From the NCBI GenBank assembly GCA_949547975.1, contig CATITW010000068.1:1-9742 (forward strand): 9,742 bases of DNA. Reading direction: 5' to 3'. This DNA comes from Cryomorphaceae bacterium (GTDB taxonomy: Bacteria > Bacteroidota > Bacteroidia > Flavobacteriales > Schleiferiaceae). The notes below the pieces were generated by a model. That model did not search any database, was not told where the DNA came from, and worked only from the letters and a program-made list of their open reading frames with translations. Position numbers and translations under genes: made by a program. Numbering within the stretch: position 1 is the stretch's first letter; each line of letters opens with the position of its first letter. Positions 1 to 7,399 of this stretch are shown here, in pieces.

Positions 1-755
1 CGCCTGTTTTCTTCAACCAAACTGAAGTCCAGCGCGCCCCTGAAGCCGTTCAGATTGAACTTTCCGCCATCGAAGCCGATTTCAAGGAAGTCTTCGAACA
101 AAAGAAAACCACGCTCTTAGCAGCTGACTGGTCTGCAGCCCACGAACTGTCCGACCAGCAAGAAGCCTTACGCGCCTCTTACATGGAACTCTTGGATGCA
201 TCCGTGCCCAATTTTCAGCCGAAAGACACCGACTATGTATTCATCACGTTCGTCCTCAACTACCTCCCTAAAGGCCTAGTCGGGCTGCTACTTGCCGTCA
301 TTATTAGCGCGGCAATGTCCTCTACGGCAGGTGAGGTGAGTGCACTAGCCACGACCACCTACATCGACTATTACCGGGTCTTCCGTGGCGATGCAGCGCA
401 CAACGAAAAGCGTGTCATCCGCTCGTTAACCGCCCTGTGGGGAGTGGCCGCAATATTCGTCGCTCTGGCCGCACCGCTCTACGAAAACCTCATTCAGCTG
501 GTCAACGTACTTGGTAGCCTGTTTTACGGTACGATCTTAGGGATTTTCTTGATCGGTTTGTTTATCAAACACGTACGAGCACGTGCCTTATTTATCGCTG
601 CCATTACAGGTCAAATCACGGTGCTAGCTTTCCACACCCTCACGGTTTTCGAGGTGGTTTCGTTAGGCTTTTTGTGGTACAATGTGATCGGTAGTGTGAC
701 GGTACTTGCTGTGGCGCTCACCGTGCAGCGCTTCACGAAAATGACGCACACGTAG
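1..755 (+). CDS. sodium:solute symporter (SSS family), C-terminal part, 5' end outside the window
   Basis: Inner-membrane sodium-coupled uptake carrier of the SSS/SLC5 family; the substrate cannot be told from this part. The frame is open from base 3 with no stop, so the first ATG at 183 is internal and the gene is truncated by the window edge, not broken. The visible part holds a hydrophilic, helix-prone segment of about 75 residues (bases 24-230) after a PVFFNQTE turn. It is followed by a membrane helix carrying A-A-M-S-S (bases 309-323), which I align with the Na2 sodium-site helix TM8 of vSGLT (A-I-V-S-S). About four more hydrophobic helices follow (roughly bases 410-475, 490-570, 580-645 and 655-735), and the protein ends in a short basic tail. 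The family assignment rests on the AMSSTAGEVSALATTTYIDYYR pattern and the helix layout. It ends 9 bases before the convergent YkgJ-type gene, with no terminator visible between them. Confidence 0.88.
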   Translation, partial: PVFFNQTEVQRAPEAVQIELSAIEADFKEVFEQKKTTLLAADWSAAHELSDQQEALRASYMELLDASVPNFQPKDTDYVFITFVLNYLPKGLVGLLLAVIISAAMSSTAGEVSALATTTYIDYYRVFRGDAAHNEKRVIRSLTALWGVAAIFVALAAPLYENLIQLVNVLGSLFYGTILGIFLIGLFIKHVRARALFIAAITGQITVLAFHTLTVFEVVSLGFLWYNVIGSVTVLAVALTVQRFTKMTHT

Positions 756-764
756 CAGTCGAGT

Positions 765-1271
765 CTATTTCACCCGTTCCTTCATCCGCTCGACCATCTC
801 AAACACTGCCGGACAATGCCGAATGTTGGTCTCTGTCAGCGGTAGAATTTTCTTCATGTTGTGGTGATCCGTGTGCGGATAGCTGCGGCACGCTTTCGGC
901 GCATATTCGTAGATCGTACACTTGTTCGTGGCCAATTCTAAAAACGGACACGGCAAACTTTTCATCACCCAATCCCCATCTTCATCCACGCGCAAATACT
1001 GCCGTTCAAAATCGGCGGGTTTCATGCCTTGCTTCTTACTAATTCTACCAATATCACTCTTGGTAAGCAAGGGCCCCGTAGCTCGACAACAACGCGCACA
1101 TTTCAAGCAGTCGGTCTCAGCGAACACTTCTTCGTGCTGCTCGTGAAACAGCGCATTGAGTTCTTTTGGCTCCTTACGGGAGAGCTGAGTGAAAAATTTC
1201 TTATTCTCTTTCCGCTTCGATCTCGAAGTTTCCTTGAAATCGGGTAAAAGCTTTTTGAGGTAGTTACTCAT
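765..1271 (-). CDS. YkgJ-family cysteine-cluster protein (CxxCxxCC, putative Fe-S/zinc binding)
   Basis: A 168-residue cytoplasmic protein of the YkgJ/UPF0153 family, annotated in databases as a zinc- or iron-chelating cluster protein; its biochemical role is unknown. The first cluster is C55-L-K-C58-A-R-C61-C62, followed by C108 (PCPF), C118 (NKCTIYEYAP) and C128 (KACRSYP), the standard family order; an eighth cysteine, C153, lies near the C-terminus. The first 45 residues are very basic and lack a signal peptide. The ATG overlaps the end of the upstream lipoprotein gene (ATGAGTAA, 8-base overlap), so translation is probably coupled and the gene is the last of a three-gene operon. The start is fixed by that overlap; no better in-frame start exists downstream before the cluster. 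Family call is firm, function open. Confidence 0.9.
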   Translation of the reverse strand: MSNYLKKLLPDFKETSRSKRKENKKFFTQLSRKEPKELNALFHEQHEEVFAETDCLKCARCCRATGPLLTKSDIGRISKKQGMKPADFERQYLRVDEDGDWVMKSLPCPFLELATNKCTIYEYAPKACRSYPHTDHHNMKKILPLTETNIRHCPAVFEMVERMKERVK

Positions 1272-2469
1272 GCATCGCAGCGACTAATGTTTGCAGCGTT
1301 TCACGCGTTTCATGCACGTAGGCGTCGTACTCTTTCGTACTTGGTCCATAAAAACCGGTGTGGATCTTCACCACATTCCCCGTATGGTCCAGCAGGATAG
1401 AAGTAGGGTAGCTTCGGATTTTCTCCAGCGGCAACACTGCATTGCGGTCTTGTTTAGGGTCGTACGTCGCAATCACCATTGGGAACGAAGTCCCTAGATC
1501 GCGCTCCATTTTCTGCACAGCAGCTGTAGCTTTTTCAAGCGTTCCGCTGTATTCGTAGCTCAAACCATATACATCTATATCCCCCTCAAATTCTCGGTAG
1601 AACAGGTCCAAAACTCGGCCTTCGTCCATACAGTTAGGACACCACGAGCCTTGAATGGCCAGGATGGTCGGTTTTGTGATGGTGCGGCTGTCGAAATGTA
1701 CTGTATCCCCTTCGAGTCCAGGCAAGTGCCATTCGATGTGGGTGTAGTCCTCACGTAAGCGAGACATCTCTTCCGGGTTTTCTAGCGTCGCATCTTCGTC
1801 CACTACGCCTTCGAAGCTGTAATAGCCGGTTTTACCTGACCAAACGTTCCCAGCGATACGATCTTCCTGAACAGACGCTACGATGCGGTAGATGAATCTC
1901 CCATCAAATCCTTGCAGCGTGAAGCCTTCAGCGGTCTCCCAGCCGGTTAAAAACCTGCTATCCCCGGTCGAGGTGGCAATGGTTCCCGTCAAGACGCCAT
2001 CGTTCTTAGATAGTTGCAGTAGGGCTGGGCGGGTTGCCCCGTCATTGTAGGTGCGCGTTATGCGGTATTGTCCGGGCCATTCGCTTTGTGCTTTTGTGTA
2101 GCTGAGCACGCCAGGAGTGATCGACAACGGCAAGGTATATCCTTCCACGTCTGTGCGGTAGTATTGTCCAAAGTATCCCGAATCCGTCTCGATCAACCAG
2201 AGGTCTGATGCGAAAACAGGAAAAGTACCTCGTAACGTATCTGTGCCGTGCAACGCAACTGTCACGGTCTCCTCAGGTCCGTTCGTGATAAATAGGGTGT
2301 CTCCTCTGAGGTAGGCAGGAAAGCCTACAGTTGTGGAGTCGTTCAGTGTGATGGCACCTACTAAAGAGGTCGCTGGAGGAGGCGGTGGTGGTACACTGTG
2401 CTGCTCCTCAGAGTTTGTACAAGAAAAAAGGGCCATCGAAATGGCCCCTATAAGTATGCTGTGTTTCAT
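1264..2469 (-). CDS. TlpA-like thioredoxin-fold lipoprotein with N-terminal beta-rich region
   Basis: A 401-residue envelope lipoprotein, probably a periplasm-facing thiol-disulfide oxidoreductase. The signal peptide has a basic start (MKH), a hydrophobic core and the lipobox L14-F-S-C17. A linker with six prolines (P27-P32) follows. Residues about 35-235 look beta-rich and carry the segment TGTIATSTGDSRFL...LQGFDGR, which I recognise as the region that precedes the thioredoxin domain in many Bacteroidota TlpA-like lipoproteins. Residues about 245-401 form the thioredoxin fold: the active site is W276-C277-P278-N279-C280 in the string GSWCPNCMDE, and the cis-proline is P355 (SYPTSILLD), followed by KIHTGFYGP. 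TlpA/ResA relatives reduce disulfides in cytochrome c maturation or other exported proteins; the target here is not evident because no cytochrome genes are nearby. The gene starts 4 bases after the mutase stop and overlaps the next gene by 8 bases. Confidence 0.9.
   Translation of the reverse strand: MKHSILIGAISMALFSCTNSEEQHSVPPPPPPATSLVGAITLNDSTTVGFPAYLRGDTLFITNGPEETVTVALHGTDTLRGTFPVFASDLWLIETDSGYFGQYYRTDVEGYTLPLSITPGVLSYTKAQSEWPGQYRITRTYNDGATRPALLQLSKNDGVLTGTIATSTGDSRFLTGWETAEGFTLQGFDGRFIYRIVASVQEDRIAGNVWSGKTGYYSFEGVVDEDATLENPEEMSRLREDYTHIEWHLPGLEGDTVHFDSRTITKPTILAIQGSWCPNCMDEGRVLDLFYREFEGDIDVYGLSYEYSGTLEKATAAVQKMERDLGTSFPMVIATYDPKQDRNAVLPLEKIRSYPTSILLDHTGNVVKIHTGFYGPSTKEYDAYVHETRETLQTLVAAMHE
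2374..2391 (-). other. hexaproline linker in the TlpA-like lipoprotein
   Basis: Six consecutive CCN codons encode P27 to P32, ten residues after the lipidated cysteine. This is probably a stiff tether holding the folded domains away from the membrane. Runs of this length are known to need elongation factor P for efficient translation, so expression is probably EF-P dependent (inference). Confidence 0.6.
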
Positions 2470-2473
2470 TCGA

Positions 2474-4189
2474 TTACAGGTCTAATTCCTGGATAAAGGT
2501 ATCAATCTTCGCTTCTAATTCCGCTTTTGTTGCGGCATGACTCTCTCCGGTAGTGGTGCGAACAGAGAAGTAGAATTTGATTTTCGGCTCAGTTCCCGAA
2601 GGACGCGCGCTAACTTTATCGCCAGCAGCGGTGATGAATTGTAGAACGTTTGAGCTCGGTAAACCAGTACTTTTTACATTCCCCGTGGCCAATTCTTTTT
2701 CCTCCGATACCGCATGGTCGATCGCTACAGTCACCGGCGAACCTGCGAGTGATTTCGGCGGGTCGTTGCGTAAAGCAGTCATCATATCCGCAATCTCTTG
2801 CGCGCCACTGCGGCCTTTCTTTGTAATAGATATCAGGCGTTCCTGGTACTGACCAAACTCGCGGTGAATCGCCTCTAACTGTTGCAACACGGTGCGCCCT
2901 TGCGCTTTTGCACGAGCGGCCATTTCCGCAATCATAACCGCGGAAGCCACGGCATCTTTATCACGAACAGCATCGCCGATCAGGTAGCCGTAGGACTCTT
3001 CGCCACCCACTAAGAATTGTTCCTCAGGGTTTTTTTTAATGATATCAGCGATCCATTTGAACCCTGTTAAACAGCGGTAGCACGGTACGCCGTACGCCTT
3101 AGAAATGTCAGCGATCAGATCTGTAGTAACTACCGTTACCGCGGTAAACCCGTTCGCAGGCAACGTTCCGTTGTTCTGGTAGGCATCTAAAATGTAATGC
3201 ACGAGCAATGCTGCGGTATCGTTCCCGTTGAGTAGTTGCATCTTACCTGTTCCATCATTCACCGCAATCCCAACGCGATCTGTATCTGGATCACATCCGA
3301 TCACCAGATCCGCATTGGTTGCCTCGGCTTGAGAAACGGCCATAGCAAGAGCAGCGCTTTCTTCTGGATTTGGACTGTCCACGGTAGGGAAGTTTCCATC
3401 CGGAGTACTTTGCGCTTCGACCAATTGAACATTCGTGTACCCCGCTTTCTTTAGCGCTGGCGGTACACTCACAATAGAAGTTCCGTGCAACGCTGTAAAG
3501 ACGATGTCAAGCTCTGTTTTACCAGCATTGCTGAGGCTAAGTCCAGCCACCATGTCGGTGTATTTCTCATCGATCTCGGCACCTACCGTTTGAATCAAAT
3601 CTTCGTTCGCATCCCAGCGAATGTCTTCAAAACCGGTCGCGCGCACCTTGTCGATGACTGCACTGTCGTGAGGAGGCACCAGCTGTCCACCGTCGTTCCA
3701 GTACACTTTATATCCGTTGTATTCTTTTGGGTTATGTGATGCTGTAAGTACGATACCGAAATCACAGCCCAGTTCACGTACCGCGAAGCTCAACTCTGGA
3801 GTAGGGCGCAATTCTTCAAACAAGTAGGTATGTACGCCATTTGCACTCAGCACTTCTGCCACTTTACGCGCAAATTCTTTAGAGTTGTTTCTACTGTCAA
3901 AAGCAATGGCAGCTTTCAACGATTTCCCGTTAAAAAACTCTCCGGCATACGCTGCTAGACCTTGCGTCGCTAAGCCCAGTGTGTACGGGTTGATTCTATT
4001 CGTACCTACACCCATAATGCCTCGCATACCACCCGTACCGAAATCAAGATCCTTGTAGAAAGGTTCGATCAGTGCGTCGCCACCAGCGTCGAGAAGTGCT
4101 TGGGCTTCTGCGCGCGTGTCTGCGTCAAAAAGTTCTGAGGTCCACAATGTGGCGTTTTGAGTAGCAATGGAAAGTACGTCCGCGCTCAT
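2474..4189 (-). CDS. phosphoglucomutase/phosphomannomutase (alpha-D-phosphohexomutase)
   Basis: A cytoplasmic enzyme of 571 residues that interconverts hexose 1- and 6-phosphates, most likely glucose, feeding nucleotide-sugar and polysaccharide synthesis. All four family signatures are present: catalytic phosphoserine loop T149-A-S151-H-N-P; metal-binding loop D300-P-D302-T-D304-R; sugar-binding loop G395-G-E-E-S-Y-G-Y; and phosphate-binding loop R529-P-S-G-T-E534. The length and the GEESYGYLIGD form resemble the Bacillus PgcA/eukaryotic PGM2 branch rather than the shorter PMM/PGM or GlmM types. An in-frame ATG lies 31 codons upstream at 4282, but that extension would be translated through the htpG terminator hairpin and encodes an unrelated Phe/Tyr-rich stretch, so I choose MSADVLSIATQ at 4189. 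No convincing promoter was found in the 106-base gap. It is the first gene of an operon with the TlpA-like lipoprotein (4-base gap) and the YkgJ gene. Sugar preference cannot be settled from sequence. Confidence 0.93.
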   Translation of the reverse strand: MSADVLSIATQNATLWTSELFDADTRAEAQALLDAGGDALIEPFYKDLDFGTGGMRGIMGVGTNRINPYTLGLATQGLAAYAGEFFNGKSLKAAIAFDSRNNSKEFARKVAEVLSANGVHTYLFEELRPTPELSFAVRELGCDFGIVLTASHNPKEYNGYKVYWNDGGQLVPPHDSAVIDKVRATGFEDIRWDANEDLIQTVGAEIDEKYTDMVAGLSLSNAGKTELDIVFTALHGTSIVSVPPALKKAGYTNVQLVEAQSTPDGNFPTVDSPNPEESAALAMAVSQAEATNADLVIGCDPDTDRVGIAVNDGTGKMQLLNGNDTAALLVHYILDAYQNNGTLPANGFTAVTVVTTDLIADISKAYGVPCYRCLTGFKWIADIIKKNPEEQFLVGGEESYGYLIGDAVRDKDAVASAVMIAEMAARAKAQGRTVLQQLEAIHREFGQYQERLISITKKGRSGAQEIADMMTALRNDPPKSLAGSPVTVAIDHAVSEEKELATGNVKSTGLPSSNVLQFITAAGDKVSARPSGTEPKIKFYFSVRTTTGESHAATKAELEAKIDTFIQELDL

Positions 4190-4225
4190 AGTTTGATGTG
4201 ATTTTCGTGAAAAGTAAAAGTACAC

Positions 4226-4248
4226 AAAAGGGGGCCGAAGCCCCCTTT
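4226..4248 (-). terminator. rho-independent terminator of htpG with UUCG tetraloop
   Basis: Read on the minus strand, a nine-pair stem (AAAGGGGGC with GCCCCCTTT) closes on the loop TTCG, flanked by the C-G pair that makes this tetraloop exceptionally stable, and then runs into a TTTTG tail. It lies 48 bases past the htpG stop and 37 bases before the mutase start, so it separates the two transcription units, or attenuates read-through between them. The U-tract is short, so termination may be incomplete. Confidence 0.85.
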
Positions 4249-4295
4249 GAATTCCACTTGAAGTGAAAAATTTAATCCACAATTAACTAAAAGGA

Positions 4296-6185
4296 TTACT
4301 CCTCCTCGAGCATGGCGTACGAGCGGCTGATAAAGGCCGTGAGCTCTTCACCGTGCAACAGATTTTGCTGGAGTTTTGCGAGATCTAATGCCTGGTTGAC
4401 GGCTTCGCTACGCGCGCCTTCGTCGTCCGTGTCTAAGATTTTACTTGCCAGCTTGTGGTTGGCATTGACTACGAGGTCGTACATCTCTGGGAAATCGCCC
4501 ATGCCCATCATACCACCGCCACCGGTCATCTGCATCTCTTTCATGCGACGCATAAATTCAGGTACAGTGATCATCAGAGGAGCTTCGGTAGAATCCATGT
4601 CCTCGAGTTTCAAAGTGAACTTTTCCTTAGGTACGATGCTCTCTAAACGTGTTTTGAGCTCTTCTTTTTGCTTGTCACTCAGTTTCGCAACGCGCGTCTC
4701 GTCTTTCTTGATCAGGTTGTCGATCAGGTCAGAATCCACACGGGCAAACGTGGTGTTCTCGTGCTCTTGCTCGAGTTTTTGGAGCAAGTGACTAGTCAGC
4801 GGAGAGTCTAAGAGCAGTACGCTGTAGCCTTTTGTTTTTGCCTGCTGAATGTAGCTGTGTTGTGCGTTCTTGTTCGAAGCGTACAATACGACAGTTTTCT
4901 TGTCTTTGTCCGTCTGGTTCTCTTTGATCGTCTCGAGGTAGGCCTCAAACGTGTGCAAGCCACCGTCGGTATCTTCATACATCGCGAATTTTTTCGCCTT
5001 GTCGAAGAATTTATCCTCGGTGAGCATACCGTATTCGATGATGATCTTCATGTCGTTCCACTTCGATTCGAAGTCTTCGCGGTCTTTGCGGAACATTTCG
5101 TCGAGCTTGTCAGCGACTTTCTTGGTGATGTGCGAAGAGATTTTCTTCACGTTACCGTCGGCTTGCAAGTACGAACGGCTCACGTTTAGCGGGATGTCTG
5201 GAGAGTCGATCACACCGTGGAGTAGGGTGAGGAAGTCAGGGACGATCCCTTCTACGCTGTCGGTAACGAATACTTGTTTTTGGAACAGCTGAATTTTATT
5301 GCGCTGCGGCTCTACGTTCGGCTTGATCTTCGGGAAGTACAAGACCCCTGTGAGGTTGAACGGGAAGTCTACATTCAGGTGAATGTTGAAGAGCGGCTCA
5401 TCGAAGCTTCCAGGGTAGAGTTCACGGTAGAAGTTCTTGTAGTCTTCGTCCGAGAGGTCTGCAGGGCGTTGTACCCACGCTGGGTTCGGGTTGTTGACCA
5501 CGTTAGGGACTTTGCGCGTTTCCCATTTTGCGTCTTCTCCTTCTGCGGCTGCATTGTAGCTTTCGTCTTTCTCTCCGAATTGGATTGAAATAGGCATGAA
5601 TTTCGCGTATTTACTCAACAATTCGTTGATTTTCGCGTCCTCCAAGAAGTCTTCACTATCGTCGGCGATGTGCAGTTTGATCTCCGTTCCACGATCTTCT
5701 TTATCGATGGTGTTCAATTCAAACTCCGGGTTCCCTTCACAAATCCACTGTACCGCTGCTGCGTCTTTGTGAGATTTCGTGATGATTTCGACTTTTTTCG
5801 CCACCATGAAAGCGGAGTAGAACCCGAGACCGAAGTGTCCGATCAGATCAGCGCCTTCCATCTTGCCTTCGTATTCTTTTACGAATTCCTCGGCACCAGA
5901 AAAGGCCACTTGGTTGATGTATTTATCGATCTCCTCAGCCGTCATACCGATACCACGGTCGATGATGCTTAAGGTCTTCGCCTTCTTGTCAAGCTTGATG
6001 TGAATGGTTAGATCGCCTAACTCGCCTTTGGCCTCGCCAAGGTTTGTAAGGGTCTTTAATTTTTGAGTAGCATCCACGGCGTTTGAAACGAGCTCGCGAA
6101 GGAAAATTTCATGGTCGCTGTACAAGAACTTCTTGATGATCGGAAAGATGTTCTGAGCGGTTACATTGATAGATCCTTTAGACAT
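4296..6185 (-). CDS. htpG: molecular chaperone HtpG (bacterial Hsp90)
   Basis: A 629-residue cytosolic ATP-dependent chaperone that acts as a homodimer on late folding intermediates together with the DnaK system. The N-terminal GHKL ATPase domain (about 1-215) shows E31-L-V-S-N35-A-V-D38-A-T, D76-R-G-I-G80-M, the lid-end glycine motif G116-H-F-G-L-G-F and G166-T167-E-I. The middle domain (about 230-490) contains the conserved arginine R337 (LNVSRSYLQ), which contacts the ATP gamma-phosphate in the family. The C-terminal dimerisation domain (about 500-629) contains a Gly/Met-rich loop (MQMTGGGGMMGMG). There is no C-terminal MEEVD, as expected for bacteria. Length is typical. The start MSKGSINVTAQNIFP matches the usual family N-terminus. 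It is transcribed alone: a promoter-like motif lies upstream, and a strong hairpin follows the stop. Confidence 0.98.
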   Translation of the reverse strand: MSKGSINVTAQNIFPIIKKFLYSDHEIFLRELVSNAVDATQKLKTLTNLGEAKGELGDLTIHIKLDKKAKTLSIIDRGIGMTAEEIDKYINQVAFSGAEEFVKEYEGKMEGADLIGHFGLGFYSAFMVAKKVEIITKSHKDAAAVQWICEGNPEFELNTIDKEDRGTEIKLHIADDSEDFLEDAKINELLSKYAKFMPISIQFGEKDESYNAAAEGEDAKWETRKVPNVVNNPNPAWVQRPADLSDEDYKNFYRELYPGSFDEPLFNIHLNVDFPFNLTGVLYFPKIKPNVEPQRNKIQLFQKQVFVTDSVEGIVPDFLTLLHGVIDSPDIPLNVSRSYLQADGNVKKISSHITKKVADKLDEMFRKDREDFESKWNDMKIIIEYGMLTEDKFFDKAKKFAMYEDTDGGLHTFEAYLETIKENQTDKDKKTVVLYASNKNAQHSYIQQAKTKGYSVLLLDSPLTSHLLQKLEQEHENTTFARVDSDLIDNLIKKDETRVAKLSDKQKEELKTRLESIVPKEKFTLKLEDMDSTEAPLMITVPEFMRRMKEMQMTGGGGMMGMGDFPEMYDLVVNANHKLASKILDTDDEGARSEAVNQALDLAKLQQNLLHGEELTAFISRSYAMLEEE

Positions 6186-6226
6186 TGTTTACTGTTTTTG
6201 TTTGCACCGATAATCCCAACGATTGT

Positions 6227-6244
6227 GCCAAATGTAAAATTGGC
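6227..6244. repeat. short inverted repeat GCCAA-N8-TTGGC between htpG and fabH
   Basis: A perfect five-base inverted repeat with an eight-base centre overlaps the predicted -7 box of htpG. It could be an operator half-site pair, but five bases is short enough to arise by chance, and no regulator gene is nearby to support it. Confidence 0.25.
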
Positions 6245-6259
6245 GGCAAAGGCTGACAA
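6229..6259 (-). promoter_or_regulatory. probable Bacteroidota-type promoter of htpG
   Basis: On the minus strand, TACATTTG (6236 down to 6229) matches the Bacteroidota -7 consensus TAnnTTTG exactly. A TTG (6259-6257) sits 20 bases upstream of it, within the spacing reported for the -33 element. The distance from the -7 box to the htpG ATG is 43 bases, implying a 5' leader of roughly 35-40 bases. The leader is A-rich next to the start and has no Shine-Dalgarno motif, which is common in this phylum. No heat-shock operator such as CIRCE is visible. Confidence 0.6.
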
Positions 6260-6318
6260 GCTGTCTTATTCTATGCCAATTTTGCCTTAACTTGCCCTCA
6301 ACACAATACAAAATACCC

Positions 6319-7323
6319 ATGTTTACTGCAAAAATTTCAGGTGTCGGGCATTACGTCCCCGACCATATTGTCACCAATACAGACCTCAGCCAACTGATGG
6401 ATACCAACGATGAATGGATCACCGAACGCACCGGTATCCGTGAACGTCGCTGGGTAGAAAAGGGCGATGGGAACACCGCTGCCACCATGGGCATCAAAGC
6501 CGCTCGCAAGGCCCTGGCAAATGCCGGGATCCAAGCATCGGACATCGATCATATTGTCTTCGCCACCATCAGCCCAGATTACTATTTCCCGGGCTGTGGG
6601 GTGCAGGTGCAAGAGGCGCTCGACATTCACACGGCAGGAGCCACGGATGTGCGCAATGCGTGTTCTGGATTCATCTACGCGATGAGTGTAGCGACTGCGT
6701 TTGTGCAAAGCGGTATGCACGAGAATGTGCTGGTGGTGGCTTCCGAGCTGCAAAGTCCGTTTCTCGATAAAACGACACGTGGCCGAGGGGTGAGCGTGAT
6801 TTTTGGCGACGGTGCTGGCGCTGCGGTGGTGAGCCGTGGGACGGAATTGGACCGTGGTATTATGAGCTGTCACACGCATAGTCAAGGAAAATATAAAGAA
6901 GAGCTGACGATGAAGGGTTTTGGGACCCAGCATTGGCTAGATGAATACGACGCAGAGGGATTGAAGCCGGAGATTCACTTCCCGCAAATGAATGGAAATT
7001 TCGTCTTTAAAAATGCAGTAGTGCGTTTTGGCGAGGTGATTGGTGAGGCGCTTGCTGCGAACCAGATGACACCGGATCAGATCGATTGTTTGATCCCGCA
7101 TCAGGCCAATTTGCGCATTGCACAGTTCATTCAAAAGCGGATGAAATTGCGCGACGATCAGGTGTTCAATAACATCCAGAAGTACGGCAATACCACTGGG
7201 GCTTCCATCGCTATTGCCCTCAGTGAAGCTGTGGAAACTGGAGCCGTAAAGCGCGGAGATGTACTGTGTCTAGCCGCGTTTGGAGCGGGATTCACTTGGG
7301 GGTCAATTTTGCTCGAGTACTAG
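6319..7323 (+). CDS. fabH: 3-oxoacyl-ACP synthase III family protein (FabH-like)
   Basis: A 334-residue cytosolic thiolase-fold enzyme. FabH condenses an acyl-CoA primer with malonyl-ACP to start fatty-acid synthesis; relatives make other acyl chains. The catalytic triad is C115 (NACSGFIYAM), H261 (IPHQANLRI) and N291 (YGNTTGASIAIAL). The substrate-side RTGIRERRW lies near residue 40, GDGAGAAVV near 163-171, and the glycine-rich C-terminal FGAGFTWGSILLEY is intact. The Cys-to-His distance is 146 residues against 132 in E. coli FabH (C112, H244), so there is an extra loop around 185-225. The ATG at 6319 is preferred over a TTG nine codons upstream, because MFTAKISGVGHYVP matches the family N-terminus; no Shine-Dalgarno sequence is seen. 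It stands alone, divergent from htpG, not in the rpmF-plsX-fabH cluster typical of the housekeeping gene, so it may be a paralogue with another acyl substrate. The symbol is therefore by family. Confidence 0.9.
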   Translation: MFTAKISGVGHYVPDHIVTNTDLSQLMDTNDEWITERTGIRERRWVEKGDGNTAATMGIKAARKALANAGIQASDIDHIVFATISPDYYFPGCGVQVQEALDIHTAGATDVRNACSGFIYAMSVATAFVQSGMHENVLVVASELQSPFLDKTTRGRGVSVIFGDGAGAAVVSRGTELDRGIMSCHTHSQGKYKEELTMKGFGTQHWLDEYDAEGLKPEIHFPQMNGNFVFKNAVVRFGEVIGEALAANQMTPDQIDCLIPHQANLRIAQFIQKRMKLRDDQVFNNIQKYGNTTGASIAIALSEAVETGAVKRGDVLCLAAFGAGFTWGSILLEY

Positions 7324-7343
7324 CGTGAAAAAATTTAGCGCAT

Positions 7344-7373
7344 AAAAAAAGGCGGCCACGGGCCGCCTTTTTT
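7344..7373. terminator. bidirectional rho-independent terminator between fabH and the DUF4249 gene
   Basis: Seven perfect G/C pairs (GGCGGCC at 7351-7357, GGCCGCC at 7361-7367) enclose the loop ACG and are flanked by A7 on the left and T6 on the right. The symmetric A and T tracts give a U-tail in both directions, 21 bases past the fabH stop and 26 bases past the stop of the convergent lipoprotein gene. It thus serves both transcripts. Confidence 0.92.
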
Positions 7374-7399
7374 ATGTCCAAATGCTTCTTTGCAACAGG

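Noticed and set aside
758..794. GTCGAG...CTCGAC inverted repeat at the symporter/YkgJ junction as a terminator
   Set aside because: The stem is six pairs with a 25-base loop and no U-tract, and the right arm lies within the YkgJ coding region; not credible as an intrinsic terminator.
4312..4791. 159-codon plus-strand open frame opposite htpG
   Set aside because: Serine-rich translation antisense to a well conserved Hsp90 C-terminal domain; no independent evidence for a gene.
6292..6318. TTG start for fabH nine codons upstream of the ATG
   Set aside because: The extension PSTQYKIP has no family match, and the ATG at 6319 opens exactly where FabH homologues begin (ISGVGHYVP).
6337..6933. 198-codon open frame on the minus strand inside fabH
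   Set aside because: It lies opposite a gene with a full set of catalytic motifs. Its translation is rich in His, Arg and Thr without any domain pattern, and it has no start context, so it is a shadow of the fabH codon use.
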